Source: Prevotellaceae bacterium
GTDB taxonomy: Bacteria; Bacteroidota; Bacteroidia; Bacteroidales; Bacteroidaceae
Direction of reading: 5' to 3'
Length of the DNA: 64,000 nt
Assembly (NCBI GenBank): GCA_019420585.1
Contig: JAHZGX010000021.1
Location: forward strand, 38,873-102,872
Positions 1 through 8,690 of the stretch are shown here, piece after piece; within the stretch, counting starts at the first letter, position 1, and the number at the start of each line of letters is the position of its first letter. The notes under the pieces were generated by a model. The model searched no databases and was not told the origin of the DNA. It saw only the letters and a program-made list of their open reading frames with translations. The position numbers were made by a program, and so were the translations under genes.

Positions 1-278
1 GCTTCCTCATCGCCAAGTGTATCAAGCACGCTTTCAAGTCCTACCCGAAAGCGCGTGTCGGCCGTGCTACCCAATTGGAATCACAGCAGGTCGATGAAAT
101 GGAAATCAACGATGACATCTACGGACTGGAGGACGGCTCTTCCGTCAATACCTCAACTGGCGAAATCATGCCCAAGCAGGACACTGGCTTTGCCCCGGCT
201 CCCGACACCTCCAACGGCGTAACTATCGACCCCGAAGCCTCTGCCGACAACGCAGGTGGTAACGATGACGTATTCTAA
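1..278 (+). CDS. RecT/Bet-like ssDNA annealing protein, C-terminal fragment
   Basis: The reading frame is open from the left window edge to the stop at 278, so only the C-terminal 92 or so residues are visible. The first part (FLIAKCIKHAFKSYPKAR, then a short polar stretch) resembles the last helix of RecT/Bet family annealing proteins, where a basic K-x-x-x-x-A-F-K-x-x-P segment precedes a disordered acidic tail. The rest is low-complexity and acidic, ending DDVF, a form reminiscent of SSB-type acidic tips. The RecE-like nuclease gene two genes downstream fits a RecE/RecT recombination pair. The TTG at 75 is not a likely start. The assignment is tentative because the core domain is outside the window. 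Confidence 0.5.
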   Translation, partial: FLIAKCIKHAFKSYPKARVGRATQLESQQVDEMEINDDIYGLEDGSSVNTSTGEIMPKQDTGFAPAPDTSNGVTIDPEASADNAGGNDDVF

Positions 279-302
279 TAACCCTTACAATACCAAAGTA
301 CA

Positions 303-1517
303 ATGAGTGAAACTAATAACAACCTGCCTATCCTGCGCGAAGAGAACGTGCAGATGATAGTGCAAAGCGCACCCAACGCCTACGACACCAACTCGCTCTC
401 GTCCATGCGTTGTGCCGACTTCGGCAAGAATCTTCTTGACGAGATAGAACGTTCCGGCATGACCGATGAACTGGACAAACGCTGTGCCGACTACATAGAC
501 AAGGCGAAACGCACTCTCAAGGCGATGAATGAACGCCGTGCGCCGTTCACCAAACTCTTCGACCAGATACGCTCCGAGTTCACTGGTATGGAGAACACCA
601 TCGACCCGACCAAAAAGGACGCCGTGCCTTATCTGATTCAACAGAAGCGCAACGCCTATGCCGCCAAGAAACGTGAAGAGGCTGAACGCGCACGCCAAGA
701 GGAGATGCGCCGTCAGCAACGCGAACAGGCTATTGCCCGATACACGCAGGAAGCCGAGGACGACTACCGCCGTCAGTTCGACAGCACCGTCACCTCCACC
801 ATCAACGAACTCACAAGCCTCAACCAGTCGCTCACGATCGAGAACTTTGACGAGGTCAGCGAGAAACTCAAGAACTTCAAGACTACGCTCGGCAACGAGT
901 GGTTTCAGTACTGCCAGTCCCACGCCCACAAGCCCTACGAAATCAGCGATGGCGAGGCTATCAAGATTCGCCAGTCTATCCTCAACCGACTCTCCACGCA
1001 GTTCAAGGCTCAGTACGCAAGCGAAATCGGGGACTACCGCGACACCATTACTGACGCTCTGCCCTCAAAGAAGCGTGAACTGGAGCGCATGGCGAAAGCC
1101 AGTGCCGAGGAGCAGGCACGCATGAAAGCCGAACTGGAGGCCCGCGAAGCTGCGGAAACCCGCCGTCTTGACGAAGAGCGCAAGCGCAAGGAAGAGGAAG
1201 CGCAGGCCGCCAAGAAAGCACAGCAGGCCGCTACCGAAATGGACGGACTTTTCGGCCAGGCCGCCGTGGCTACCCCGGTAGGCTATCAGCCTAAGACCGC
1301 CGTCCGCAAGCGCGTTGTCACCGACACCCCCGATGGCATCCTCGCCGTGGTATCCATGTGGTGGTCGAAAGAGGGCCGCTTCCTCTCAATGGAAGAACTC
1401 AGCAAGATTTTCAAGAAGCAGATTACATTCTGTGAAAAACTTGCCAACGACAAGGACAAGCCCGAACTCATCAGTTCGCCTTTCGTGCGCTACGAGGACG
1501 AGGTTAAAGCAAAGTGA
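303..1517 (+). CDS. DUF1351-like phage protein, coiled coil
   Basis: A 404-residue protein starting at ATG 303, 24 nt after the annealing-protein stop. Residues 40-110 (MRCADFGKNLL, IDKAKRTLKAMNERRAPFTKLFDQI) resemble the DUF1351 family found next to phage recombination genes. Residues about 115-150 and 255-305 are long charged helices rich in E, R, K and A, predicting coiled coil. The last 70 residues form a separate segment (GILAVVSMWWSKEGRFLSMEELSKIF). The biochemical role of the family is not established. Its place between RecT-like and RecE-like genes suggests an accessory part in single-strand annealing or end processing. There is no signal peptide or membrane segment. Confidence 0.7.
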   Translation: MSETNNNLPILREENVQMIVQSAPNAYDTNSLSSMRCADFGKNLLDEIERSGMTDELDKRCADYIDKAKRTLKAMNERRAPFTKLFDQIRSEFTGMENTIDPTKKDAVPYLIQQKRNAYAAKKREEAERARQEEMRRQQREQAIARYTQEAEDDYRRQFDSTVTSTINELTSLNQSLTIENFDEVSEKLKNFKTTLGNEWFQYCQSHAHKPYEISDGEAIKIRQSILNRLSTQFKAQYASEIGDYRDTITDALPSKKRELERMAKASAEEQARMKAELEAREAAETRRLDEERKRKEEEAQAAKKAQQAATEMDGLFGQAAVATPVGYQPKTAVRKRVVTDTPDGILAVVSMWWSKEGRFLSMEELSKIFKKQITFCEKLANDKDKPELISSPFVRYEDEVKAK

Positions 1518-1519
1518 GC

Positions 1520-2176
1520 ATGAACAATCCCGATGCATACTATCAGCGCAGTGAGGTCAGCAACTCCGACCTCACTGCCTTGAAAGAACTCCTGCACCCT
1601 CGCCCCATGTTCGGTGACCGCGAGGCGGCTTTCCGCTTCGGGTCTATCGTGGACGCTATCATCACCGAACCCTCGCGCGTGGACTTCCTGCGCATGACGA
1701 TTGATGGCGAACCGGTTGACGAGGACGAGTTTCTTCACGCACGCGAAATGCAACGCGCCCTCCGCGCCGAGGCACGCCGTGACCCATTCCTCGCCAAAGT
1801 CCTTGAACTTGCCGACACACAGCGGTTCATGGTCAACAAGGCGCAGGAGTTTGAAAACGGCGGTTTCCATTTCACGCTCGACACTCGCTGTAAGTGGGAC
1901 TGGTGGTTGGATGTCGCACATTTCGGCGGTGACCTCAAGACCTGCGGTGCATCGACCCAAAGGGAGTTTGAGGATGCCGTTGACTTCTTCGACTGGGACA
2001 GGAGCCGCGCATGGTACATGGACATAGCCAAGTCCAACAAGGACTTCATCTATGCCATCAGCAAGAAAAACTGCAACATCTTCAAGTTATTCATCAACCG
2101 AGGCGATGACATCTACAATCGTGGACGCGAAAAGTATGAAGACCTCGCTTTCAAATACTGGGCATTCACATTATGA
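1520..2176 (+). CDS. RecE-like PD-(D/E)XK exonuclease (DUF3799 type)
   Basis: A 218-residue protein. A GTG at 1514 is in frame, but ATG 1520 is preferred as the first ATG after the previous stop. The N-terminal phrase SNSDLTALKELLHP and the segment FGSIVDAIITEP are typical of the RecE C-terminal/DUF3799 nuclease group. The core has TRCKWDWWLD followed by GGDLKTCGAS, matching the D-x(n)-(D)-x-K spacing of the PD-(D/E)XK active site, then YMDIAKSNKDFIYAISKK. Family members degrade one strand of a duplex end to give ssDNA for an annealing protein, which suits the RecT-like gene upstream. It overlaps the next gene by 4 nt. Confidence 0.72.
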   Translation: MNNPDAYYQRSEVSNSDLTALKELLHPRPMFGDREAAFRFGSIVDAIITEPSRVDFLRMTIDGEPVDEDEFLHAREMQRALRAEARRDPFLAKVLELADTQRFMVNKAQEFENGGFHFTLDTRCKWDWWLDVAHFGGDLKTCGASTQREFEDAVDFFDWDRSRAWYMDIAKSNKDFIYAISKKNCNIFKLFINRGDDIYNRGREKYEDLAFKYWAFTL

Positions 2177-3069
2177 GCAAAGTGAAAATCATAGTTCAAT
2201 TCTCTGGTGGTAAGGATTCGCAGGCTTGTTTAATCTATGCCTGCGAGAAATATGGAGCAACGAATGTCACTGCGGTCTTTTGTGATACTGGGTGGGAATA
2301 TGAACAAACATATTCTCATATAAAGCAAGTTGTGGACTACTTGGGTGCTGACCTTGTGATACTCAAAAACAAATCAGTTGATGGAATGTTCGGCTTGTGC
2401 AAGCGGATGAAATGGTTTCCCAATGCACAAAATCGCGAATGCACGGTGCAATTGAAAATATGGCCAATGATAGACTGGATACTTGAACAAAAGGAGCATC
2501 TTATCATAATTCAAGGAATCCGTGCAAAAGAAAGCGCAGAACGGGCAAAATTTGATGTTGAATGCTCGTATTTTAGTGAATACTTGGACGGAAACTCCAA
2601 AAAGCGGTTGTACAGAAAGAGAGATGTAAAAGAATGGTGCAAAACACATGATGCATCCGTTTTACGCCCTATCTTTTCTTGGACAGCACAACAAGTAATC
2701 GACTACATCTTGTCTCATGGTCAACGTCCAAATCCATTATACGAACGCGGAGCGTCAAGGGTTGGCTGTTTTCCCTGCATTTTTGCGAGGCTGAACGAAA
2801 TAAAAATAGTTGCACGCGATGAACGATACAAACAACGTGTGATAGACCTTGAAAATGAAGTGAACTCAACACGCGAAAAAGGAAAAGAGGCTTCATTCTT
2901 CGGCAAGAGGAAAATTCCGGCAAGGTTCTGCATTCAAAATCTCAATGGAGCACCAACATTTGCAGAGATTTCCGAATATGTGCTACTGGATGACAATCAA
3001 CCGACACTATGGGATGATACTGACCCAGTAATGTCTTGCGTGTCATTGTACCATGGACTTTGTGAATAA
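2173..3069 (+). CDS. PAPS-reductase-family PP-loop ATPase
   Basis: A 298-residue protein overlapping the upstream nuclease gene. VQFSGGKDSQAC at residues 8-19 is the SGGxDS PP-loop that binds ATP or PAPS, and VFCDTGWEYEQT follows as in PAPS reductase-like adenine nucleotide alpha-hydrolases. Paired cysteines lie at RVGCFPCIF (about residues 197-205), and RECTV adds another, so metal or Fe-S binding is possible. Phage members of this family have no settled function; sulfur transfer to nucleic acid or cofactor chemistry is possible. The gene is clearly more AT-rich in third positions than its neighbours, suggesting recent acquisition. True PAPS reduction is unlikely without other assimilation genes. 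Confidence 0.75.
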   Translation: MSKVKIIVQFSGGKDSQACLIYACEKYGATNVTAVFCDTGWEYEQTYSHIKQVVDYLGADLVILKNKSVDGMFGLCKRMKWFPNAQNRECTVQLKIWPMIDWILEQKEHLIIIQGIRAKESAERAKFDVECSYFSEYLDGNSKKRLYRKRDVKEWCKTHDASVLRPIFSWTAQQVIDYILSHGQRPNPLYERGASRVGCFPCIFARLNEIKIVARDERYKQRVIDLENEVNSTREKGKEASFFGKRKIPARFCIQNLNGAPTFAEISEYVLLDDNQPTLWDDTDPVMSCVSLYHGLCE

Positions 3070-3077
3070 TTGTAGCA

Positions 3078-4538
3078 ATGAATACTATAAAACATAACCT
3101 TAAGGTTGAGCCGTACCCTTACCAAAAAGAGGGTATTGAGGCAGGTCTGAAGTGGAAACGCTTCCTCATAGGCGATGAGCCGGGGCTGGGTAAGACGCTC
3201 CAAAGCATAGGCGTGGTTGACACAGCCAACGCCTACCCCTGCTTGGTTATCTGTCCGTCCTCGCTCAAAATCAACTGGCAACGTGAATTTGAGAAATTCA
3301 CCGACAAGAAAGCACTGGTACTTGACAACTCCGTGGCTACCACATGGCCCTATCTCCTGCGGATGGGTATGCAACAGGTCGCCATCGTCAATTACGAGAG
3401 CCTGCGCAAGTTCTTTGTTTGGGATATTCACGCACGCAAGGGACAGTCGTTCCGATTAAAAGACGTGGTGTTTTGCCCGGACATTCAAATCTTCAAGTCG
3501 GTAATCATTGACGAGAGCCATAGGGTCAAAGACCCCTCGGCACAGCAGACAATCTTTGCGCGTGGCATAGTTGAGGGTAAGCAATGGCGCATACTCCTTT
3601 CGGGTACGCCTGTCGTCAATCGACCTGCCGACCTCATTGCGCAGCTCTCAATCATGGGCCGACTGGCGGAGTTCGGTGGTAGATCTAAATTCCTCGCCGA
3701 CTACGGCGGTGGTGAAATCTCCAAAGAACGCCGTGGCAAAGATGAGGATGACGAACCTCGCAACCTTGACCGCCTTTCGGCTGAACTCTATTCGCGGTGC
3801 ATGATACGCCGTGAGAAAGCAAAGGTGCTGACGCAACTCCCCGACAAGACACGGACAGACCTCTATGTTGACATATCCAATCGTGACGAGTACGAACTGG
3901 CGGCCGAGGACTTGGCAGAGTACCTGCGTACCTATGCCAAATGCGAGGACTACGAGATACGCCGTAAGATGCGAATGGAAGCGTTGGTGAAGTTCATGAC
4001 ACTCCGCGCCCTCTCGTCAAAGGGAAAGGTCAGGCAGGCGGTTGACTTCGTCAAGACGTTCCTTGCCAACGGCAAGCCCCTCATACTCTTCTGCTCCTTG
4101 CATGAGATTGTGGACGAGTTGAAAAAGGCTTTCCCGAAAGCGGTCAGCGTCACCGGGCGCGATTCCATGATGATGAAGCAGGCGGCTGTTGATGCGTTCC
4201 AGTCGGGCAAGGCGCAACTGATAATCTGCTCCATCAAGGCCGCAGGTGTCGGTCTTACCCTCACGGCTTCCTCCAACGTGGCATTCGTGGAATTTCCGTG
4301 GACGTATGCCGACTGTTGCCAGTGCGAGGACCGTGCGCACCGCATAGGACAAAAGGACAATGTCACCTGCTATTACCTAATCGGCCGTCACACTATCGAC
4401 CGAACCCTCTACGACATCATCCACAAGAAGAAATCAATCGCCAATCAGATAATGGGGACTGACGATGACATTCCGACCGATGAGATGTATTTCGACCAAC
4501 TGGCAGACCTCTTCCTAAATCCCGACCCCGATGGCTGA
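3078..4538 (+). CDS. SNF2-like SF2 DNA helicase/translocase
   Basis: A 486-residue SF2 ATPase. Residues 11-45 carry the Q-motif-like PYQKEG and Walker A GDEPGLGKTLQ. The DEAH-type box is IIDESHRVKD near residue 140, motif III is LLSGTPVVNRP, and the C-terminal RecA lobe holds IICSIKAAGVGLTL and the motif VI stretch QCEDRAHRIGQKD. The RIGQ signature and the late YYLIGRHTIDRTLYDII segment mark the SNF2 branch (SMARCAL1/Rad54-like) rather than a replicative helicase. It probably remodels protein-DNA complexes or assists phage replication or recombination. It sits in the early operon, 9 nt after the PP-loop gene, and is distinct from the helicase inside the giant virion protein. Confidence 0.88.
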   Translation: MNTIKHNLKVEPYPYQKEGIEAGLKWKRFLIGDEPGLGKTLQSIGVVDTANAYPCLVICPSSLKINWQREFEKFTDKKALVLDNSVATTWPYLLRMGMQQVAIVNYESLRKFFVWDIHARKGQSFRLKDVVFCPDIQIFKSVIIDESHRVKDPSAQQTIFARGIVEGKQWRILLSGTPVVNRPADLIAQLSIMGRLAEFGGRSKFLADYGGGEISKERRGKDEDDEPRNLDRLSAELYSRCMIRREKAKVLTQLPDKTRTDLYVDISNRDEYELAAEDLAEYLRTYAKCEDYEIRRKMRMEALVKFMTLRALSSKGKVRQAVDFVKTFLANGKPLILFCSLHEIVDELKKAFPKAVSVTGRDSMMMKQAAVDAFQSGKAQLIICSIKAAGVGLTLTASSNVAFVEFPWTYADCCQCEDRAHRIGQKDNVTCYYLIGRHTIDRTLYDIIHKKKSIANQIMGTDDDIPTDEMYFDQLADLFLNPDPDG

Positions 4539-4692
4539 TGTCTGCAAGACCGACCTGCAAAAGGTCATTTCCTACCTCGATGAGGCTGCGAAACTATATG
4601 ACGCGCTCCCCATGCAGAAATGCAAGTGCCGGGCGTACATGATAAACCAGTTAACAACCAAATTAAAATCCAAACTCAATGACAAAAAATGA
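4531..4692 (+). CDS. small unknown protein, 53 residues
   Basis: A short frame starting at ATG 4531, inside the last codons of the helicase gene, and ending at TGA 4690, inside the start of the HU-like gene. The product begins MADVCKTDLQKVISYLDEA and has a predicted N-terminal amphipathic helix, then MQKCKCRAYMINQL with two close cysteines. It fills an otherwise empty 140-nt gap and keeps the overlapping start/stop style of this operon, which is the main reason for calling it a gene. Function unknown. Confidence 0.55.
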   Translation: MADVCKTDLQKVISYLDEAAKLYDALPMQKCKCRAYMINQLTTKLKSKLNDKK

Positions 4693-4966
4693 TTTGGCAA
4701 GAGAGGTGTCGGTATCAGAGAAACTGCACCTATCGACAGCAGTAAAGACGGTGGACGGAATAATCCGTGTCATCAAGGAAGCACTCGCCAAGGGCGAGGA
4801 AGTAACCCTGCGCGGCTTCGGAACTCTCTCCGTGGTTCAGCGCGAGGAGCGCAACGCGGTTCACTTCAAGACCAAAGAGCCGATTGTCGTTCCTGCACAC
4901 CGCACCGTGAGAATCAGAATCAGTAAAGAACTCAAAGAACAACTCAACAATGGCACAGTGGATTGA
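4679..4966 (+). CDS. HU/IHF-family DNA-binding protein
   Basis: A 95-residue protein of normal HU length. The N-terminal helices (MTKNDLAREVSVSEK, then VIKEALAKGEEVTLRGFGTL) carry the conserved G-x-G-x-F/L turn of the family. The beta arm is present (FKTKEPIVVPAHRTVRIRISKELK), although the usual NPxTG tip is not exact. HU-like proteins bend and compact DNA and assist recombination or replication initiation. It overlaps the small upstream gene and the next gene, so translation is probably coupled. Confidence 0.85.
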   Translation: MTKNDLAREVSVSEKLHLSTAVKTVDGIIRVIKEALAKGEEVTLRGFGTLSVVQREERNAVHFKTKEPIVVPAHRTVRIRISKELKEQLNNGTVD

Positions 4967-5579
4967 AGTCAGAGCGCGTTACGACAAGATGATGGAGAAC
5001 GGCTCGGTAAAGAAAGTAACCGAACCCTATCTCGTTGACGCGCTGTCCTGCACCGAAGCAGAGGCAAGGGTAACAGAGGAACTCACGCCCTTTATCAGCG
5101 GAGGCGACTTCCGCATTTCATCGGTAGTCACTACCAAAATCTCGGAAATCTTTTGGGATGCGTCAGGCGACCGCTTCTACAAGGTCAAGGTCAATTTCAT
5201 CACCCTTGACGAAAAGACCGCTACCGAAAAGCGGACGGCAACCTACATCCTCGTGCAGGCTTCCAATTTCAAGGAGGCATACGACAATTTCATTGACGGC
5301 ATGAAAGGTACGATGGCCGACTTTGAGATTGAGGCTATCAACGAAACAAAGTTGGTCGATGTGTACCGCGCCAACCTTGCCTCCGAAGCCGAAAGGGAAG
5401 CCGACAAGATGTTGCGTGACCCCAAAGTTCAGCGTCACGTCAAGAAGTTCGTAGATGCCTGCACCGAGGGCGGTGTTGAGAGTGTCACCATGACTGCCTG
5501 CGATGGCAAGAGCGTCAAGTCTGCCACGATCGAGATTCCCCAAAAGGGCAACAAGCCTAAACCAAACGACAATGGGTAA
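4950..5579 (+). CDS. DUF4494 family protein
   Basis: A 209-residue protein that starts inside the HU-like gene (ATG 4950). The N-terminal 130 residues (IEVRARYDKMMENGSVKKV, VDALSCTEAEARV, FYKVKVNFITLDEKTATEKR, ILVQASNFKEAYDNF) match the DUF4494 pattern common in Bacteroidales phages and mobile elements. The C-terminal 60 residues are charged and end in a lysine/proline-rich tail. Predicted soluble and intracellular. No function is known for the family; its location among replication and recombination genes suggests a DNA-metabolism accessory role. Confidence 0.72.
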   Translation: MAQWIEVRARYDKMMENGSVKKVTEPYLVDALSCTEAEARVTEELTPFISGGDFRISSVVTTKISEIFWDASGDRFYKVKVNFITLDEKTATEKRTATYILVQASNFKEAYDNFIDGMKGTMADFEIEAINETKLVDVYRANLASEAEREADKMLRDPKVQRHVKKFVDACTEGGVESVTMTACDGKSVKSATIEIPQKGNKPKPNDNG

Positions 5580-6015
5580 GCGTGCTAACAGAGTGGCTTT
5601 GCTTGCCCGACTCGGATATGAGGTTAAGAAAGATGCTCTCTCTGCGCTCTCTGCCCCTGCCAAAAAGAACAAGTACGGCGCACAACGTGTCGGCGGTCAT
5701 GCCTCTCAAAAGGAGCATGACCGCTCCAACCAACTCAAGTTGTGGCAACGCGCAGGTGTCATCTCCAATCTCCGTGAGCAGGTGTCCTTTGAACTTATCC
5801 CTGCCCAGTACGGCGAATGTGGCACCGACCTCAAAGGCAAACCGGTCCGCGTCTGCATTGAGAAAGCCTGCAAGTACATTGCCGACTTTGTCTATACCGA
5901 CAACGAAACCGGGCAGACCATAGTTGAGGACACGAAAGGAGTTCGCACAAAGGAATATATAATCAAGCGGAAACTAATGCTCTACCTGCATGGCATCCGC
6001 ATAAAGGAAGTCTGA
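5572..6015 (+). CDS. DUF1064 nuclease-like protein
   Basis: A 147-residue protein. The start chosen is ATG 5572, which overlaps the preceding TAA in the operon's usual style; the frame stays open further upstream without need. NKYGAQRVGGHASQKEHDRSN is the typical N-terminal signature of DUF1064, followed by WQRAGVISNLREQVSFELIPAQ. The later CKYIADFVYTDNETGQTIVEDTKGVRTKEY holds the D-x(n)-(E)-D-x-K arrangement of a PD-(D/E)XK-like fold. Family members are thought to be Holliday-junction or endonuclease-like phage enzymes, which suits this position between recombination and replication genes. Activity is inferred, not shown. Confidence 0.72.
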   Translation: MGKRANRVALLARLGYEVKKDALSALSAPAKKNKYGAQRVGGHASQKEHDRSNQLKLWQRAGVISNLREQVSFELIPAQYGECGTDLKGKPVRVCIEKACKYIADFVYTDNETGQTIVEDTKGVRTKEYIIKRKLMLYLHGIRIKEV

Positions 6016-6018
6016 ACT

Positions 6019-6609
6019 ATGGACCGTGAGAGTTTCATATTCTACCGCAGCTTCTATGAGGCTATCAAATGTATGCCCACTGACGTGCAGGCTGAAATAT
6101 ATCCTGCCATCTGCGAGTATGCTTTGTTCGGGAAACAGCCGAAGAATCTTTCCGAGGTTGCCAAAGGTATGTTCACGCTGATTAAGCCTAACATTGACGT
6201 GAACACCGCTCGGTTTGAGAATGGCAAGAAAGGCGGTCGCAAGAGCCGTGCCAAAAAGCAGACCGCCACAGCCGAACCTGCCTACACCCTTACCTATGAG
6301 CAGGAGGTGGAGCAGATGAGGTCTGATGAGAAATGGCGCAAAACTATCTGCGAGGATTTCAACATCACTGCGGAAGAGTATGAGAAACGCCTCTCTCGTT
6401 TCCTCGATCGCTGTAACGAAGATAAGACACGCAAGGGCAAGGAACATCATGATAGTTTCGTGGACTGTCAGAGCCACCTGCGATACTGGATGACTAAAGC
6501 GTACTCGGCAGCTCAGACAAATACCGAGAAAAAATCTGATGACGATGACCCGCCGTTCCCGACCTCCGACTACACTTTCAATGGTGGATTCGGTGGCATG
6601 GATGTATAA
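6019..6609 (+). CDS. DUF6291-type replication-associated protein
   Basis: A 196-residue protein starting 3 nt after the DUF1064 stop. The N-terminal 75 residues (SFIFYRSFYEAIKCMPTDVQ, ICEYALFG, FTLIKPNIDVNTARFENGKKGGRKS) match the DUF6291 domain found in phage replication-initiation-like proteins. The middle is basic (GGRKSRAKKQ), a probable DNA-contact or linker region. The C-terminal half (WRKTICEDFNITAEEYEKRL, HDSFVDCQSHLRYWMTK) resembles the C-terminal region of Bacteroidales phage replication proteins. The adjacent gene for a DnaC-like ATPase supports a role in loading the host helicase. Confidence 0.7.
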   Translation: MDRESFIFYRSFYEAIKCMPTDVQAEIYPAICEYALFGKQPKNLSEVAKGMFTLIKPNIDVNTARFENGKKGGRKSRAKKQTATAEPAYTLTYEQEVEQMRSDEKWRKTICEDFNITAEEYEKRLSRFLDRCNEDKTRKGKEHHDSFVDCQSHLRYWMTKAYSAAQTNTEKKSDDDDPPFPTSDYTFNGGFGGMDV

Positions 6610-6621
6610 AACAAAATCACA

Positions 6622-7494
6622 ATGGTTACTCCGCTTTCAAAATACCCACGTTGTCTCATTGACGAACTCGCCAAATATGGTCAAAAGCCTACTGGTGACT
6701 TGGACTGGGATAAGTGTGTGCTTGACTGCATGAAGCGCAAAGCCAGTGACTCTGCGATTTACGCGGCTATGGAAATCGGCAAGGTCATCAAGAAGGCGAA
6801 TGAAGATAAGGAGAATGAGCGTAAGACGTTTCCTAATCTTTCCGACCCTGCCGTTTACGAGCTGCATTCCAAACTATTCCTGCATATCGCCAATATCATT
6901 GTCATTGAACCGCAAGACCGTGCTTTCATTGTTGACGAGCATAACGAGAAGATTCTCCGATTTTTGCTCTACTACTTCAACAATTGCAAGTTGGCAGAGG
7001 GGGTTTTCCCGGAGCGTGGCTATAAGCTGCATAAGAACATCATGCTACAAGGTGGCCCCGGCGTTGGCAAGACCATGATAATGCAGTGCTTCTCTGAATA
7101 TCTGAAACGCATAAACTCGCCTCGGTTCTTCCATAATTTGTCAGTGTCGCAGATGGTGAATTATTACACGATTCATAACAACCTTGACCGCTACACTTTC
7201 AATGAAGAAGGTAGTGTTGGTTTCAGACCTAACCCGGAGAATATCTGCCTCAACGATGTAGGCCTCAACGATGACAGACTTTTCTACGGCACTAACACCG
7301 CAGTTCTGACAGATGAATTCCTGCTTGCCCGTAACGACATTTGGGCAGGCTGGGACAAGTTCGCTCACATCACAACCAACCTTGACGACAAAGCACTCAT
7401 CAAGCGGTTCACGCAGATTGATAAGTACGGTCGCGTGGTTGACAGATTTAAGACCTACAATGTAATTCCAATAACTGGCACAAGCCGCAGATAA
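6622..7494 (+). CDS. DnaC-like helicase-loader ATPase
   Basis: A 290-residue AAA+ type ATPase. Walker A is MLQGGPGVGKTMIM near residues 137-150. Walker B appears to be ICLNDVGLND near residue 212, and FAHITTNLDD near 250 resembles the sensor-1 region, followed by RFTQIDKYGRVVDR, where an arginine finger would sit. Length and layout match DnaC/IstB-like phage helicase loaders. It follows the DUF6291 gene closely, the common arrangement of a replication-initiation pair. It probably recruits the host DnaB to the phage origin; no phage-encoded replicative helicase is seen in the window. Confidence 0.78.
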   Translation: MVTPLSKYPRCLIDELAKYGQKPTGDLDWDKCVLDCMKRKASDSAIYAAMEIGKVIKKANEDKENERKTFPNLSDPAVYELHSKLFLHIANIIVIEPQDRAFIVDEHNEKILRFLLYYFNNCKLAEGVFPERGYKLHKNIMLQGGPGVGKTMIMQCFSEYLKRINSPRFFHNLSVSQMVNYYTIHNNLDRYTFNEEGSVGFRPNPENICLNDVGLNDDRLFYGTNTAVLTDEFLLARNDIWAGWDKFAHITTNLDDKALIKRFTQIDKYGRVVDRFKTYNVIPITGTSRR

Positions 7495-7505
7495 GAACAA
7501 TACAG

Positions 7506-7751
7506 ATGGAAAAAATGACTCCCGAATTTAAGGCTCTGCAAAAGAAAATCAATAAAGCCGTAGCAGATGCCAACCTGCCAGAGCAACAGCAGTATGCTTT
7601 GCTTGCAGGCTGTATAGCACAAGTCTTAAACACTCATCATCCTCGCGATTTTGAAGCGATGAGAGTTCGTATGGCTTTGGTATGTGAAAGCATGATGGCT
7701 TCGGTCGATGCCGCAGAACGAATGTTTAAGAAATTCATCAATAAACAATGA
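7506..7751 (+). CDS. small helical unknown protein, 81 residues
   Basis: Starts at ATG 7506, 12 nt after the ATPase gene, and overlaps the next gene by 4 nt. The product is predicted all-helical (MEKMTPEFKALQKKINKAV, QQYALLAGCIAQVL) with no recognisable motif or membrane segment. The operon position is the only clue to an early role. Confidence 0.6.
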   Translation: MEKMTPEFKALQKKINKAVADANLPEQQQYALLAGCIAQVLNTHHPRDFEAMRVRMALVCESMMASVDAAERMFKKFINKQ

Positions 7752-7957
7752 AACCAACTGAAGAAGTGATACTGACCCACGTTCAGGAAGCCAACCACAA
7801 CGCTGAACGCGCCTACTGGTGGATGAAAGGCATAGACCGCGAAGAGGCTCAACGCCTCGGCCTGACCGACATGGTTCAGTCGGTTCTCTTGCTCCTGCAA
7901 AAGGTTAACAACATCACAATGGACATTCAAATAATAATTAAACAAAAATCAATATGA
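7748..7957 (+). CDS. small unknown protein, 69 residues
   Basis: ATG 7748 overlaps the upstream stop and the frame ends overlapping the start at 7954. The product is helical, with YWWMKGIDREEAQRLGLTDMV in the middle and a hydrophobic, poorly charged tail (ITMDIQIIIKQKSI). No family recognised. The overlapping start/stop pairs on both sides make it a credible gene. Confidence 0.58.
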   Translation: MKPTEEVILTHVQEANHNAERAYWWMKGIDREEAQRLGLTDMVQSVLLLLQKVNNITMDIQIIIKQKSI

Positions 7958-8325
7958 CAGTCGTAACAACTATATCAATCTGCCTCGCGGTCGTATGTGC
8001 GTTCCTGCTCGGTCGCTCGGTAGTCATCAGCACCCGGCGCGACAATAACAACAAGGCCCTTAAAGCCGAGATAAAGACCCTCAATCGCCGTCTTGACTAC
8101 ATCGCCGACTCTTCCAAATGTGACCGAAACTACAAGGTGGAAGAAGATGAAGAGGCAAAGGTTTACAATGTAGTCATGTCAGTGACTACTCATCAGTGGA
8201 AAGGCTGTTGCTATGCCATTGATGCCATTCATCCCTGCCTTATCAAGTCTTTCCCTTTCTACGATGACAAGGAGTTTGCCAAAAACGAAGCCGAGGAACT
8301 CCTCGATAAACTCAACGAAAAATGA
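7954..8325 (+). CDS. membrane-anchored small protein with sporadic-domain C terminus
   Basis: A 123-residue protein. Residues 3-22 (VVTTISICLAVVCAFLLGRS) are a single N-terminal membrane segment or uncleaved signal anchor, followed by a short helix (NNKALKAEIKTLNRRLDYI). The C-terminal half (VYNVVMSVTTHQWKGCCYAIDAI, FPFYDDKEFAKNEAEELLDKL) looks like a small compact alpha/beta domain. Overlaps both neighbours by 4 nt. It could face the cytoplasm or periplasm depending on topology, which the sequence does not settle. Function unknown. Confidence 0.6.
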   Translation: MTVVTTISICLAVVCAFLLGRSVVISTRRDNNNKALKAEIKTLNRRLDYIADSSKCDRNYKVEEDEEAKVYNVVMSVTTHQWKGCCYAIDAIHPCLIKSFPFYDDKEFAKNEAEELLDKLNEK

Positions 8326-8690
8326 AAGTCCTTGACCTGGCCACTCAAAGGTGGTACGACATGATTGCCAGTGGCGAGAAGCGCGAGGAATACCGCGAAA
8401 TCAAGCCCTACTGGGAGAAACGTCTTGTTGACTACAACGGGCTTCGGGAATACTATCGTAAATACCGCGAGGAACTTGCTGTCAAGCGTCTGCTATTCCC
8501 ACATCGCCCGGTGATCGAGAATATCTGTGGCGCGTTCCCACGAGGTTTTACCCACGTCCGATTCCGCAGGGGCTACACCTCAACCACGATGCTCTTCAAA
8601 TGCGAGGGCATAACAATCGGCAAGGGTAATCCCGACTGGGGCGCACCCAAAGAAGAAGTATTCATCATCAAATTAGGAGAACGAATATGA
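8322..8690 (+). CDS. ASCH/PUA-like domain protein
   Basis: A 122-residue protein. LDLATQRWYDMIASGEKREEYREIKPYW at the N terminus is the hallmark of ASCH-type PUA-like proteins, in which the GEKxxEYR segment lines the RNA- or nucleotide-binding groove. The C-terminal VFIIKLGERI closes the barrel. Phage ASCH proteins are suspected to bind modified nucleosides or RNA, but the substrate here is unknown. It overlaps both neighbours by 4 nt in the early operon. Confidence 0.75.
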   Translation: MKVLDLATQRWYDMIASGEKREEYREIKPYWEKRLVDYNGLREYYRKYREELAVKRLLFPHRPVIENICGAFPRGFTHVRFRRGYTSTTMLFKCEGITIGKGNPDWGAPKEEVFIIKLGERI